A stretch of 44,664 nt of DNA from Bacteroidota bacterium (GTDB taxonomy: Bacteria > Bacteroidota > Bacteroidia > Bacteroidales > WCHB1-69). Positions 1 through 8,460 of the stretch are shown here, piece by piece. Where the stretch lies: contig JAEWNB010000089.1 in the NCBI GenBank assembly GCA_023392945.1, forward strand, positions 1 to 44,664. Reading direction: 5' to 3'. The notes below the pieces were generated by a model. It was not told where the DNA came from. It did no database searches and saw only the letters and a program-made list of their open reading frames with translations. Position 1 is the first letter of the stretch, and every line of letters begins with the position of its first letter. A program made the translations under genes and the position numbers.

Positions 1-371
1 GCTTAGGACATCAACTGGGTCTTGATGTTCATGATATGGAAGATTTAGGGGAGAATTATGTTGGATACGATGATACTGTTCAAAGGAGTAAACTTTTCGG
101 ATGGGGTTCTTTGCGAATGGCCAGAGAATTGAAACCCGGTTTCGTTGTAACCATTGAACCCGGCATTTATTTTATTCCTCAACTTATTGACATTTGGAAA
201 CGGAAAAACAAATTTTCACAGTTTATCAATTATAGTAAAGTGGAAGAATACAAAAACTTCGGAGGGATTCGCATTGAGGATGATTTATTGATTACCGAGG
301 ACGGGCATAAAGTATTGGGTCCGCCACTTCCCAAAGAAGTCTCGGAATTAGCAGCCATTATTGGAAAATAA
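1..371 (+). CDS. pepP: Xaa-Pro aminopeptidase (aminopeptidase P, M24B), C-terminal part
   Basis: The gene enters from the left edge; the frame is open from base 3 and ends at TAA 369-371. The visible part is the end of a pita-bread metallopeptidase that removes N-terminal residues preceding proline. Seen: GHQLGLDVHD near the edge (metal-site and substrate-site histidines), then TIEPGIY and GIRIEDD, which carry the two glutamates that bind the two metal ions in M24 enzymes. A tryptophan/lysine-rich insert of about 30 residues lies between the two glutamate motifs, as I recall for Bacteroidota PepP. Only about 122 residues are present, so the N-terminal domain cannot be judged. Function is assigned with high confidence from motif order. 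Confidence 0.9.
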   Translation, partial: LGHQLGLDVHDMEDLGENYVGYDDTVQRSKLFGWGSLRMARELKPGFVVTIEPGIYFIPQLIDIWKRKNKFSQFINYSKVEEYKNFGGIRIEDDLLITEDGHKVLGPPLPKEVSELAAIIGK

Positions 372-425
372 GGTAGCTGACATATATTTTTTCTTTTAAA
401 CTAACTAATTAACAAAAATAAAATT

Positions 426-764
426 ATGGCTTGTTTCATAGTTCCGGCAACTGTAGCAATAATAACAACCAGCATGAGGAAAAAGATTCCTCAAAAGTAT
501 CACATAGAGTGGCTAAATTCCATGCTTTGGGGTGGCGTTGTTATGCTGGCAGTTGAACATTACACTCATGGCGAGATTTTACCTTTTCCGCCATTCTTAA
601 CGGCAATGCAAAACACGTCTGATATTTCCATGATATTAAAGGAATTAGCAACCATTGGCGGAGCAATGACTGTTGCGATTTTTGCAGTTTGGACAGTAAT
701 GGTTTTAATTGCTAACACGGTGGTAAAAATGTGCCAAAAAAAATCCATAACTTTAACAACCTAA
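426..764 (+). CDS. Small membrane protein of unknown function, member A of a tandem pair
   Basis: 112 residues with no function I can name. There are hydrophobic stretches at about residues 4-16, 33-44 and 78-98, and a basic C-terminus. The segment MLWGGVVMLAVEH (residues 33-45) closely matches MLWGATIMILVDH in the next gene, so the two are diverged paralogues. E44-H45 sits at the end of a membrane segment, followed by H48 and E50. The next gene starts 4 nt after this stop, so the two are probably translated together, perhaps as a heteromeric complex. No TAnnTTTG element is seen between 372 and 425, so transcription may read through from pepP. From memory, similar pairs occur in other anaerobes without a known role. 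Confidence 0.7.
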   Translation: MACFIVPATVAIITTSMRKKIPQKYHIEWLNSMLWGGVVMLAVEHYTHGEILPFPPFLTAMQNTSDISMILKELATIGGAMTVAIFAVWTVMVLIANTVVKMCQKKSITLTT

Positions 765-768
765 ACTT

Positions 769-1053
769 ATGTGGCTAATTACAACGCCGGTTTCCGCTCT
801 TATAGCAACTTTACTTTGGTATATTCTAAAAAAGGAATACAAACTTGGCTTTCTAAGTTTAATGCTTTGGGGCGCTACAATAATGATACTAGTTGACCAT
901 CTCTTGGGCTATGACGGTGGGCAATTTCTGAAATTTGAAACCGATGGCATAGTTACAAGCGGGACATTTTTAGGCATATTAATGCTAATTCCAGTTTTTG
1001 TTATATGGCTTGTTGCGCTTTTCATTCCAAAGTTCCAAAATCACCAAAAATGA
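769..1053 (+). CDS. Small membrane protein of unknown function, member B of a tandem pair
   Basis: 94 residues, three likely membrane helices (about 3-20, 28-42, 66-86) and a short basic tail. The LMLWG...VDH motif at residues 31-44 mirrors the preceding protein: acidic residue D43 followed by H44 where the partner has E44-H45. It starts 4 nt after its partner's stop. A terminator-like hairpin lies 130 nt downstream (1182-1212), after an unexplained imperfect inverted repeat. Conserved acidic-histidine pairs at a membrane edge could bind a metal or haem or relay protons, but this is inference only. No family name can be given. Confidence 0.7.
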   Translation: MWLITTPVSALIATLLWYILKKEYKLGFLSLMLWGATIMILVDHLLGYDGGQFLKFETDGIVTSGTFLGILMLIPVFVIWLVALFIPKFQNHQK

Positions 1054-1083
1054 GCTAAAGAAAAAAATATACATCAGCTAATA

Positions 1084-1170
1084 CGTTTTAAGCGTAGTGG
1101 ATTGCTCGCTTGCGTGATTGACTATGTCAAATTATATAGCGCTACTTCCGGCGAGACTACACCTAAAACG
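1084..1170. repeat. Imperfect inverted repeat
   Basis: The arms are 1084-1109 and 1151-1170: CGTTTTA pairs with TAAAACG, GCGTAGT pairs with ACTACAC with one mismatch, a 6-nt bulge follows, then CTCGC pairs with GCGAG. A 41-nt apical loop separates them. The sequence lies between the small membrane genes and the terminator and is less AT-rich than its surroundings. It could be a structured RNA or a remnant of a mobile or cassette element; neither is shown. Confidence 0.4.
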
Positions 1171-1181
1171 GTAACGGTAAT

Positions 1182-1212
1182 AGTGACAGATTCAATGCTG
1201 TCACTTTTTTTT
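1182..1212 (+). terminator. Rho-independent terminator after the small membrane protein pair
   Basis: AGTGACAG (1182-1189), an 8-nt loop, CTGTCACT (1198-1205), then a T run to 1212. The T run follows on the + strand only, so it ends transcription from the left. The right arm and T run overlap the stop codon and last codons of the convergent ROK kinase gene. Confidence 0.75.
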
Positions 1213-2304
1213 GTCCATTTGATTTAGGGCAAATGCATAAGCTCCTAAAGCAACAGCATTGCTTGCACCCATTTTTGAATAGGTAACTCCGATTCTCTTT
1301 TCAGGATCGTAGACAACACTTTTATCAGAGCCATAGATATTTATTTTCCGGGAATCCCCTTTTGCAAATAAGAAAAATTCCTCCGGATTATCCAAGTCAT
1401 ACACTTTAAATTGCAACCTGTTAAGAGTATCTCCTTTTAAGGTGCTTATGGTACTTCTCAAAACTTTTAAGACAGAAGGCATAATATATTTATGTGCAGC
1501 TATTAATCCTCCCCCGATAACAACAATTCCGTCTATCAAGGTTACAGCAGTGGCAATCGCTTCTCCTGCTATTTCTCCCAATTCTTCAAATGCCCGACAA
1601 GCAGCAACAGAATCTCCTTCTTTTTTGCCTTCAGCAACTAAAAAAATATCGTATGGCTCCAGCTGATGAGAAGCAATCCCGGAATATTCACCATATAATC
1701 TTTTAACAGCACGAACCGACGCTCCCTCTTCAACAATTATATCATGATGTTTTGAATGGGGAAGGCAAAATATTTCAGAGCATGAGTTATCACCGATATG
1801 CATATTTCCATTAACGGTAAATCCAAATCCAAAGCCTGTTCCAAGAGTAAACCCCACAAGATTTTTATACTGCTTGCCACTTCCCGATTGCAATAATTTT
1901 TCATTAATATGGGGAAGTACTCCAGCTAAAGCTTCGCCATAGACAAAAAGGTCGGCATCATTATTGATAAAGACTGGAACACCAAATTTATATTCCAAAT
2001 AGGGACCAAGAGCAACTCCGTTGCGAAATGAAGGAAAATTTGGAAGATAGCCGCCTATTATGCCATTGGGATAATCAGCCGGTCCGGGAAATGCAAAACT
2101 TATGGCAGCGGGAGGGCAATTTAGCTGATTACTTACTTCAGTGAAACCGTCAACTAAGGTTTCTAAGCAACGTTCAAGGTTGTCCGAATTAGAAGGTTTG
2201 GTCACGGGATTTACAATAGATTTGTTTCCGGAGATCGCATTGAAAACAAAATTTGTTCCTCCGGCATCTAACGTAATTACAACTCTTTTATCATCATTAT
2301 ACAT
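1201..2304 (-). CDS. ROK-family sugar kinase
   Basis: 367 residues. The N-terminal ATP-binding motif LDAGGTN lies at residues 12-18 and the catalytic-region NNDADL at about 114-119, as in ROK glucokinases, fructokinases and N-acylhexosamine kinases. The usual ROK zinc cluster is degenerate (CSEIFC), so substrate cannot be read from it. It should phosphorylate a free hexose or amino sugar in the cytoplasm with ATP. The neighbour is a divergently transcribed FHS-type sugar transporter with a shared 123-bp control region, which suggests that the two take up and trap the same sugar. Start is ATG at 2304, behind a -7 element at 2331-2324. Confidence 0.85.
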   Translation of the reverse strand: MYNDDKRVVITLDAGGTNFVFNAISGNKSIVNPVTKPSNSDNLERCLETLVDGFTEVSNQLNCPPAAISFAFPGPADYPNGIIGGYLPNFPSFRNGVALGPYLEYKFGVPVFINNDADLFVYGEALAGVLPHINEKLLQSGSGKQYKNLVGFTLGTGFGFGFTVNGNMHIGDNSCSEIFCLPHSKHHDIIVEEGASVRAVKRLYGEYSGIASHQLEPYDIFLVAEGKKEGDSVAACRAFEELGEIAGEAIATAVTLIDGIVVIGGGLIAAHKYIMPSVLKVLRSTISTLKGDTLNRLQFKVYDLDNPEEFFLFAKGDSRKINIYGSDKSVVYDPEKRIGVTYSKMGASNAVALGAYAFALNQMDKKK

Positions 2305-2323
2305 ATAACTGGTTTTTGTAAAA

Positions 2324-2331
2324 CAAAAATA
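2324..2331 (-). promoter_or_regulatory. -7 promoter element for the ROK kinase
   Basis: TATTTTTG on the - strand fits the Bacteroidota TAnnTTTG consensus, about 20 nt upstream of the ATG. No good -33 TTG is seen. Confidence 0.5.
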
Positions 2332-2391
2332 ATAAAATGAGCATTTATTACGAATAAAAAAAGCAATTTTAAATTTAAATTGATATTTTCA

Positions 2392-2399
2392 TATTTTTG
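2392..2399 (+). promoter_or_regulatory. -7 promoter element for the sugar transporter
   Basis: TATTTTTG, 28 nt before the ATG at 2428. A TTG at 2380-2382 is too close to be a standard -33 box. Confidence 0.5.
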
Positions 2400-2427
2400 C
2401 TCTATAATAATTAATAAAGAATAGTAT

Positions 2428-3609
2428 ATGAAAAATAAAGGCAATCTGATTGTTTTATTACCGCTTTTTTTCAGTTTTTTTGTTATGGGTTTTGTTGATG
2501 TAGTTGGTATATCAACGAGTTATGTAAAGGCTCAGTTTAATCTTTCAGAGCAGGTTTCTGGTTTTTTACCTTCTATGGTTTTTTTGTGGTTTCTTTTGTT
2601 AGGTATTCCAACCGGATCGTTGATGAATAAAATCGGAAGAAAAAACACTGTTTTGATAAGTATGGTGATTACTTTTATCGGAATGATTTTGCCTTTTTTT
2701 ACCTTAAATAACTTAAACATTTATGTTTGTTATATAGCGTTTGCATTGCTTGGGATTGGAAATGCCATCCTTCAGGTTTCATTGAATCCTTTATTATCCA
2801 ATATTGTCAAGGGAAATTCACTTACAAGTGCTTTAACCGGAGGACAAGTAGTAAAAGCAATATCTTCATTTTGCGGCCCCTTTATTGCGCTTTTTGCCGC
2901 TACTTTTTTAGACAACTGGTTATATTTATTTCCTATTTTTGGGGGAATCACGCTCATCTCACTTTTTTGGCTTTTCATAACTCCTATTGAAAAAGAACAG
3001 CCAAGCAGTTCTACTTCTTTGAAAGAAGCCTTTACTTTATTAGGAAATAAAAAGATATTGCTCCTGTTTTTAGGAATTGTTGCCGTTGTGGGCATTGATG
3101 TTGGTATGAATACCGTTTCCGGAAAATTAATTATAGAATTTTTAGGACTTGACCCTCTATCTAAAGAATCTGTAGACCAAGTCAGTTATGTTCCTTCTCT
3201 CTATTTTGCCTGTCGTACAATTGGCGCCTTTATCGGAACTGCTTTATTAGTCAAAATTAATTCTATTAAGTACTTCAGAATACATATTTTAATAGCATTG
3301 GCAGCCTTAATTTTGCTTTTCTTTTTTCCATCTCAGCTGGGAATCCTAATCTTGATTGGCTTAGTAGGGTATGCCTGTTCAACAATTTTCTCTATTATTT
3401 TTTCAGTATCTATATTATCAATGCCTAATAAAACAAACGAAATATCCGGATTGATGGTTACCGGTATTGTTGGCGGGGCAATTCTTCCTCCTTTAATGTC
3501 ATGGGGGACTACACTTACAAGTGGTCGTCAATTTGGAGCGCTCCTGGTTTTGCTTGTCGCAATTGTATATTTAATATTTCTTGCTTTCCATCTGAAAAAG
3601 ACTGCGTAG
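2428..3609 (+). CDS. MFS sugar transporter, FHS (fucose/glucose permease-like) family
   Basis: 393 residues made almost entirely of hydrophobic helices, consistent with 12 membrane spans. The loop after helix 2 carries GSLMNKIGRKN, the MFS G-x3-D/N-x-x-G-R-K signature. The start MGFVDVVGIS followed by LSEQVSGFLPS resembles L-fucose:H+ and glucose/galactose permeases of the FHS group. It is predicted to be a proton-linked sugar symporter of the inner membrane. Divergent from the ROK kinase, which would phosphorylate the imported sugar. The exact sugar is not determined. Convergent with the LytTR gene, 18 nt away. Confidence 0.85.
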   Translation: MKNKGNLIVLLPLFFSFFVMGFVDVVGISTSYVKAQFNLSEQVSGFLPSMVFLWFLLLGIPTGSLMNKIGRKNTVLISMVITFIGMILPFFTLNNLNIYVCYIAFALLGIGNAILQVSLNPLLSNIVKGNSLTSALTGGQVVKAISSFCGPFIALFAATFLDNWLYLFPIFGGITLISLFWLFITPIEKEQPSSSTSLKEAFTLLGNKKILLLFLGIVAVVGIDVGMNTVSGKLIIEFLGLDPLSKESVDQVSYVPSLYFACRTIGAFIGTALLVKINSIKYFRIHILIALAALILLFFFPSQLGILILIGLVGYACSTIFSIIFSVSILSMPNKTNEISGLMVTGIVGGAILPPLMSWGTTLTSGRQFGALLVLLVAIVYLIFLAFHLKKTA

Positions 3610-3627
3610 ACTCCTGGATATATTCCT

Positions 3628-4386
3628 TTATTGATTATCAATAAATCTTCTCAGATCAGCATAATAATTTTTTGAAATCTTCATTGTTTCATTTTGAATT
3701 ACCAGAAGATTCTTATCAATTTTATCAATCTTGTCAAGATTAATGATACTGGAATTATTTATTCTCAAAAAAATATCCGGTGGAAGTACATTTAAAAATT
3801 TTTTTAAAGAGGAATTGTGAAAATAGTTTTTTTTATTCGTCAAATATATTTTAGAATCACAACCGGCATTTTTAATGTATAATATTTCATCAAAATAGAC
3901 TTTAACAGTTGTTTTTTTATGTCTTAAAAAAATGAATTTTCGTTGAGGGAAGATTCCTTTTCTGCGAATGTAGGTCAAATTAGATTCAGAAGCCACCGAC
4001 GAAGTTGATTTAATACTAAGAGAATTTATTAATTTGAATATTTTGCTAATTTTTTTACAGAAATACTCCATTGTTAAAAGATCGGAATAGATAACATCAC
4101 TAAATCCACTATCCAATAGTTTTTGAGTAATGAGAACATCCGAAGATATTGCTATTAAAAAAGGAGCGTTGTTAATTTGGCTAAGCAAATCTATTGATTG
4201 CACATAATCCTCATCAATCTCTATAACAAAGATATCCGGATTCCTTTGGTTAAAACGTTCAATCACTTCCACTCTGTCCTTATAATTATCTATAATTTCA
4301 ATTGAATGGAATTGGTTGAAACATTCATCGATAAGTTCATTGATTTTTTTGTTTTTAATGAATAAAACAGCAGATAATTTTTTCAT
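3628..4386 (-). CDS. LytTR-domain regulator with degenerate receiver domain
   Basis: 252 residues: receiver-like fold at about 1-120 and a LytTR DNA-binding domain at about 148-250 (VYFDEILYIKNAG, then a conserved FLRINNSSIINLDKI). The receiver has lost its chemistry: the phosphate-accepting aspartate, expected after PDIFVI, is glutamate E56, and the acidic pair after strand 1 is replaced by KN. The strand-5 lysine is also absent. It therefore probably cannot be phosphorylated by a histidine kinase; glutamate might mimic a permanently active state. No kinase gene is adjacent. Target genes are unknown. Start ATG at 4386 has a -7 element at 4427-4420. Confidence 0.85.
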   Translation of the reverse strand: MKKLSAVLFIKNKKINELIDECFNQFHSIEIIDNYKDRVEVIERFNQRNPDIFVIEIDEDYVQSIDLLSQINNAPFLIAISSDVLITQKLLDSGFSDVIYSDLLTMEYFCKKISKIFKLINSLSIKSTSSVASESNLTYIRRKGIFPQRKFIFLRHKKTTVKVYFDEILYIKNAGCDSKIYLTNKKNYFHNSSLKKFLNVLPPDIFLRINNSSIINLDKIDKIDKNLLVIQNETMKISKNYYADLRRFIDNQ

Positions 4387-4419
4387 GAAATATTTTTTAT
4401 AATATTAATTTAAAGTCCA

Positions 4420-4427
4420 CAAAAATA
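4420..4427 (-). promoter_or_regulatory. -7 promoter element for the LytTR regulator
   Basis: TATTTTTG on the - strand, 33 nt upstream of the ATG. The rest of the 279-nt gap to ftsZ is AT-rich with no terminator or gene that I can see. Confidence 0.4.
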
Positions 4428-4665
4428 TATTTTTATATCATATAAATAGGTTAATGATTTGTAAAAAATAACAAATATAGTGAAAATATCCCAAACAGTT
4501 TGTTTTATGCCTAAAAATCAATGAATTTTGAAAATTTAAAAATTTTAAAAACAGGTAATTTAATCAATTTTCCATATAAATTAACAAATACTTAACCAAT
4601 AGTATTTTTTAATCAATCAAATAAATAGTTAAAAGAAGAAATATCTAACTTCAAAAGATCTTCAA

Positions 4666-6135
4666 TCAATCCGGTATATCTTTAAACAATGCCTGTGTGT
4701 CATCTTCGATTTCAAACTCGGGGAAATTAGGGGAAATGGTCATAGTATGACATTCTTTCTTTTCATCTCGTCTACTTCTTAAAATAGCAGGAGTTTCCGT
4801 CAAAAAGTTAAACTCGTCATTATTTTCATATCTGGGGTCATTAAAAGTACTTACCGGCTTTGCCTGAGGAATATTAATGGTAGCATTATTAATTGTAGAA
4901 GCTTTGGCTTCAAAATTAAATTTGTTATCAATATTATTTTCAGGTTTGTTTGATGGAAAATCCTGATTTATATTAAAATTGTCCTGTTGAGGTGTGAACA
5001 TATTATCGGATTCAACAAAATTAAAAGGACTATTAGGATCCGGAATTTTATTCATATTATCAAAGAAATCTTCTACATTATCTTGACTATTTTCAGAGAT
5101 TATATTTTCGTCAAGATTTACAACTTGGCTATCAATAGCAAGGTTGACAGTGTTTGTTTTTTCTTTAGTATTATAGTGAGTGATAATAACCGAAAGTTTG
5201 ATTGAATTTCCTAGTGAATCATCCTTTGCGTGTCCCCAAATGACATCGGAATGTTGCGTTTTGAGATGTTCAAATTTTTCAGTAAGAGTATCCAATTCGG
5301 ATATTTTTAGAGGCTCAGCACTTCCGTAACTGATAAAAAATAAAAAGTTCTTTGCATTTGTTACCAAATCTTCATTAAGCAAAGGACAAGTAAGGACTTT
5401 ATCCACAACTTCTTCCACACGATTTTCACCGCTAGCTTGAGCAAGACCAAGCATTGCAGGACCACTATCTTTCATAATGGTTTCAATATCATTAAAATCA
5501 ATATTCTGATCAGCATTAACGGTGATCAATTCTGCAATACATTGCACTGCATTTTTAAGAACATCATCTGCGTAGCCAAAAGCAGCATCCAAAGTTTCAT
5601 CATTATAATATTTGATAATATTTTGATTTTTAACTACTATCAATGAGTCAACATATTTCTGCATTTCCTCAATTCCTTCACGAGCAAGTCGGGCACGGGT
5701 TTCGCCTTCAAATTTAAAGGGGAAAGTCACCACACCAATAGTGAGAATCCCCATATCTTTAGCAATTTGAGCAATGACGGGAGCAGCACCTGTTCCTGTT
5801 CCTTTTCCCATTCCCGCAGTGATAAAGAGCATTTTGGTATCTTTTCCTATGAATTCAATAATTTTCTCACGGCTGTTAAGGGCGTATTCACGTGCAACAT
5901 CGGGTTTAGCCCCGGCTCCCAGTCCTGAATCCCCCAAAACCAGCTTGGAAGGAACCTGATTAGATTCAAGGACTTGTCGATCTGTATTGCAAATCAGAAA
6001 ATCCACCCCAATAATACCTTCACTGTACATATGTTTTACAGCATTTCCACCGCCACCGCCAACACCTATAACTTTGATAATGGAATTGTTTATTTTCTTT
6101 CCATAGTCGGGGGTAAATTCAATCTTTTCTCTCAT
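4666..6135 (-). CDS. ftsZ: Cell division protein FtsZ
   Basis: Tubulin-like GTPase that forms the division ring. ATG at 6135 is chosen (489 residues); an upstream TTG at 6153 would add six residues. Seen: GVGGGGGNAV at 24-33, the T4 loop GMGKGTGTG at 108-116, and the T7 loop NIDFND at 211-216 with D213 and D216, which completes the GTPase site of the next subunit. Position 111 is lysine where most FtsZ have glycine. After residue 320 comes a long Asn-rich linker, then a C-terminal peptide, TPAILRSRR, that should bind FtsA, and a 29-residue acidic tail. It follows ftsA by 56 nt. Confidence 0.97.
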   Translation of the reverse strand: MREKIEFTPDYGKKINNSIIKVIGVGGGGGNAVKHMYSEGIIGVDFLICNTDRQVLESNQVPSKLVLGDSGLGAGAKPDVAREYALNSREKIIEFIGKDTKMLFITAGMGKGTGTGAAPVIAQIAKDMGILTIGVVTFPFKFEGETRARLAREGIEEMQKYVDSLIVVKNQNIIKYYNDETLDAAFGYADDVLKNAVQCIAELITVNADQNIDFNDIETIMKDSGPAMLGLAQASGENRVEEVVDKVLTCPLLNEDLVTNAKNFLFFISYGSAEPLKISELDTLTEKFEHLKTQHSDVIWGHAKDDSLGNSIKLSVIITHYNTKEKTNTVNLAIDSQVVNLDENIISENSQDNVEDFFDNMNKIPDPNSPFNFVESDNMFTPQQDNFNINQDFPSNKPENNIDNKFNFEAKASTINNATINIPQAKPVSTFNDPRYENNDEFNFLTETPAILRSRRDEKKECHTMTISPNFPEFEIEDDTQALFKDIPD

Positions 6136-6191
6136 AGTAATATTTTTTTTCAATTAAAAATTCGGATTATTAATTAAGCAACGACAAACAA

Positions 6192-7526
6192 TTAGGATGT
6201 TTTCTCTATGATACTTTCAAAAAATTTCTGAATAGATTTAAAGACTCCGTCCATAATTGGCTTTCCGCCATTATCGGGATTTTTCTTGGTTTTTTTTACA
6301 GAAATAGGTTCTTCATTTGGGCTATCGTTCACAGCAACAACATTATTATTATCTTCAATTCCATATTTTAAAAGTCCAAGAGAAGTGGCATACATAGGAT
6401 GTTTCAGTTCAGAAGGCAAAGAGTTTACATATCCAATTTCAGGAATTCCGATTCTTACAGGTTTTTGAAAAGTATATTGAGAAAGTTCCTTAATGTGTTT
6501 CAAGGTTGCTCCGCCACCGGTAAGGACTGCACCTGCCAACAGTTTTGATGAATAACCGGAGGCATCGATGGCTCTTTTTATTTCATTTATAATATCTTCC
6601 TGAACTCTGGCATTGATAATTTGAGCCAATGAAGTTTCACTAATATTGACAGGTTGAATACCATTAATTTGTGGAATTGTAATGAAATTATTTTTGTTAC
6701 TTTTTTCCACAATGCAGGTACCGTAAGTTGTCTTTAATTTTTCGGCCATTTCTTCGGTAATATTACATACCTTTGAAATATCTTTCGTAATAATATTTCC
6801 ACCGATAGGAATTACTCTTGTAAATACAGGCTTCCCGTCAAGAAAAATAGCCAAGTCTGTAGTTCCGCCACCGATATCGATCAGGGCTACTCCTTGTTTC
6901 TTTTCTTCTTGGGTAAGACAAGACAATCCGGATGCTATAGGTTCTAATATAATATTCATTACATCCAGGTCAGCTTCATTTACACAGCGGATGATCTTTT
7001 TAATTTCAGCTTCATTACCGGTAATTATTTGAAAATAACCTTCTACCAACTCTCCCAGTTCACCAACCGGCTCGGAGGTTTCCCTAAATCTGTCAATAAT
7101 AAATTTCTGAGGAATTACACTTACAATGGTTTCCCCCGGATCAACGGATATGTGCTCCAGATCATCAACCATCTTATCAATCTCTTCTTGCTCGATAACC
7201 AACTCCTTGCCATTTCTGCGGGCAACAGAATGTTTAAATTCCATACTTTTTATATGCCGCCCTGCAACTCCGACAAATACGTTTTCAATTTGTTGATTTG
7301 AACGTTCAATGGCAATTTCTTTTGAGGAATTAATACCGTCAACCGTTTTGGTGATATTGTATATCAATCCATGTTGAACCCCGGTAGATTCGCCTTTTCC
7401 AAAACCTAAAACGTCAATTTTGCCGTCTGAGTTTTTATATCCTATTATAGTTGCAATTTTAGTTGTCCCTATATCAAGTCCCACTACTATTTTCGGGAAA
7501 GCATCATTTATAGATTTACTTTTCAT
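6192..7526 (-). CDS. ftsA: Cell division protein FtsA
   Basis: 444 residues. Actin-like ATPase that tethers FtsZ to the membrane. Phosphate-1 motif GLDIGTTKIA lies near residue 16; phosphate-2 LIDIGGGTTDLAIF and adenosine motif LTGGGA follow, with the SHS2/1C subdomain between the first two. The extreme C-terminus, GVFKSIQKFFESI, is an amphipathic helix typical of the FtsA membrane anchor, after a poorly conserved linker. ATG at 7526. It lies 18 nt behind ftsQ and ahead of ftsZ in the classical order. Confidence 0.97.
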   Translation of the reverse strand: MKSKSINDAFPKIVVGLDIGTTKIATIIGYKNSDGKIDVLGFGKGESTGVQHGLIYNITKTVDGINSSKEIAIERSNQQIENVFVGVAGRHIKSMEFKHSVARRNGKELVIEQEEIDKMVDDLEHISVDPGETIVSVIPQKFIIDRFRETSEPVGELGELVEGYFQIITGNEAEIKKIIRCVNEADLDVMNIILEPIASGLSCLTQEEKKQGVALIDIGGGTTDLAIFLDGKPVFTRVIPIGGNIITKDISKVCNITEEMAEKLKTTYGTCIVEKSNKNNFITIPQINGIQPVNISETSLAQIINARVQEDIINEIKRAIDASGYSSKLLAGAVLTGGGATLKHIKELSQYTFQKPVRIGIPEIGYVNSLPSELKHPMYATSLGLLKYGIEDNNNVVAVNDSPNEEPISVKKTKKNPDNGGKPIMDGVFKSIQKFFESIIEKTS

Positions 7527-7544
7527 AAATTGAAGATTAATATT

Positions 7545-8303
7545 TTATCTCTTTTTTGCAATTACTCTGTTTTTATATCTTACATCCAACAATGCATATT
7601 GATCCATTCCAACATAAGCCAATCCATTCTTATATGTTTCTTTTAAATTAAAGAGTTTTTCTTCGGCATTTCTTTCATCCCCGAAAAGAATGGTATGCTT
7701 TCCTAATGTGGGAATTATCTCAATTTCATTTTGATTATTTACATAAAGCTGACGAAATTGTGCAGTATAAAATTCATTTTTTTCGATCAGTTTTGCAATT
7801 CTGAAAATAGAAGCAATCATTGATTTATCCCCAATGCGACTATTGGGCTTATATTGTGTTGTAATATTACCGTTTGCAATAATCAAGTTTTCTTTTACTT
7901 TAGCAGAGTAGGGTAAAAAATTACCGTTTTCATCAAGATAATACTGTTCTCCCCTAAGAGGATAAACGTGTAGTAATAATTTTTTCAGCGTTATATCAAT
8001 TACAGCACTCCTTTTTTGGAAATAAATTTTGTTAGTTTGAAGGATAAAGGGATTTTTAGCAATAACAGCTGACACCTCTCCAAAATCAATTTCTTTAAGC
8101 TTCTTTCCCATTACCTGAACCCCTGATTTTTTAATCATTGCAATAATGTCGGATTCAGTAACGGTAGGGGACTCTCCTTCATACTGAATAGTAACCTGAA
8201 TGTTATCACATTCACGGGATTGCATTTTGACAATGGCTAATATAGCCACGCTAATGATCCCAATAGTTAATATTATTACCAGAAAAGGTCTGAGCTTAGT
8301 CAT
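7545..8303 (-). CDS. ftsQ: Cell division protein FtsQ/DivIB
   Basis: Bitopic membrane protein that links early and late division proteins. It has a short cytoplasmic start, one membrane helix (LVIILTIGIISVAILAIV), then a periplasmic POTRA-like region (GVQVMGKKLKEIDFGEVSAVI) and a beta domain. The reading frame extends to an ATG at 8330 (261 residues). I prefer the ATG at 8303 (252 residues) because the -7 element at 8339-8332 would start the transcript near 8325, inside the longer form. No murC precedes it as in the usual dcw cluster; pyrBI lies upstream instead. It is followed by ftsA after 18 nt. Confidence 0.88.
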   Translation of the reverse strand: MTKLRPFLVIILTIGIISVAILAIVKMQSRECDNIQVTIQYEGESPTVTESDIIAMIKKSGVQVMGKKLKEIDFGEVSAVIAKNPFILQTNKIYFQKRSAVIDITLKKLLLHVYPLRGEQYYLDENGNFLPYSAKVKENLIIANGNITTQYKPNSRIGDKSMIASIFRIAKLIEKNEFYTAQFRQLYVNNQNEIEIIPTLGKHTILFGDERNAEEKLFNLKETYKNGLAYVGMDQYALLDVRYKNRVIAKKR

Positions 8304-8331
8304 TTTAGAAAATACTCTTATCGTTAGCATA

Positions 8332-8339
8332 CAAAAATA
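8332..8339 (-). promoter_or_regulatory. -7 promoter element for ftsQAZ
   Basis: TATTTTTG on the - strand. It implies transcription begins around 8325 and supports the shorter FtsQ start. The upstream pyrI terminator makes an independent ftsQ promoter necessary. Confidence 0.45.
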
Positions 8340-8460
8340 AAAGATTTTTCATAAACATTATTTTTGAGCTTGCTTAATAATAAACAATATAATGTTGATA
8401 TTTTAATCCCCTAAAAGACTAATAGTTAAACAAAAACAAAATGTAATTGATTCAAAAAAA

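Noticed and set aside
1084..1170. Integron attC site
   Set aside because: The arms do not carry the RYYYAAC/GTTRRRY core pairs, and no integrase gene is visible, so only an unexplained inverted repeat is claimed.
3627..3645. AT palindrome between the MFS and LytTR genes as a terminator
   Set aside because: TTTATTGAT/ATCAATAAA leaves almost no loop, has no GC pairs and no T run, and lies partly in the LytTR coding end; not strong enough to call.
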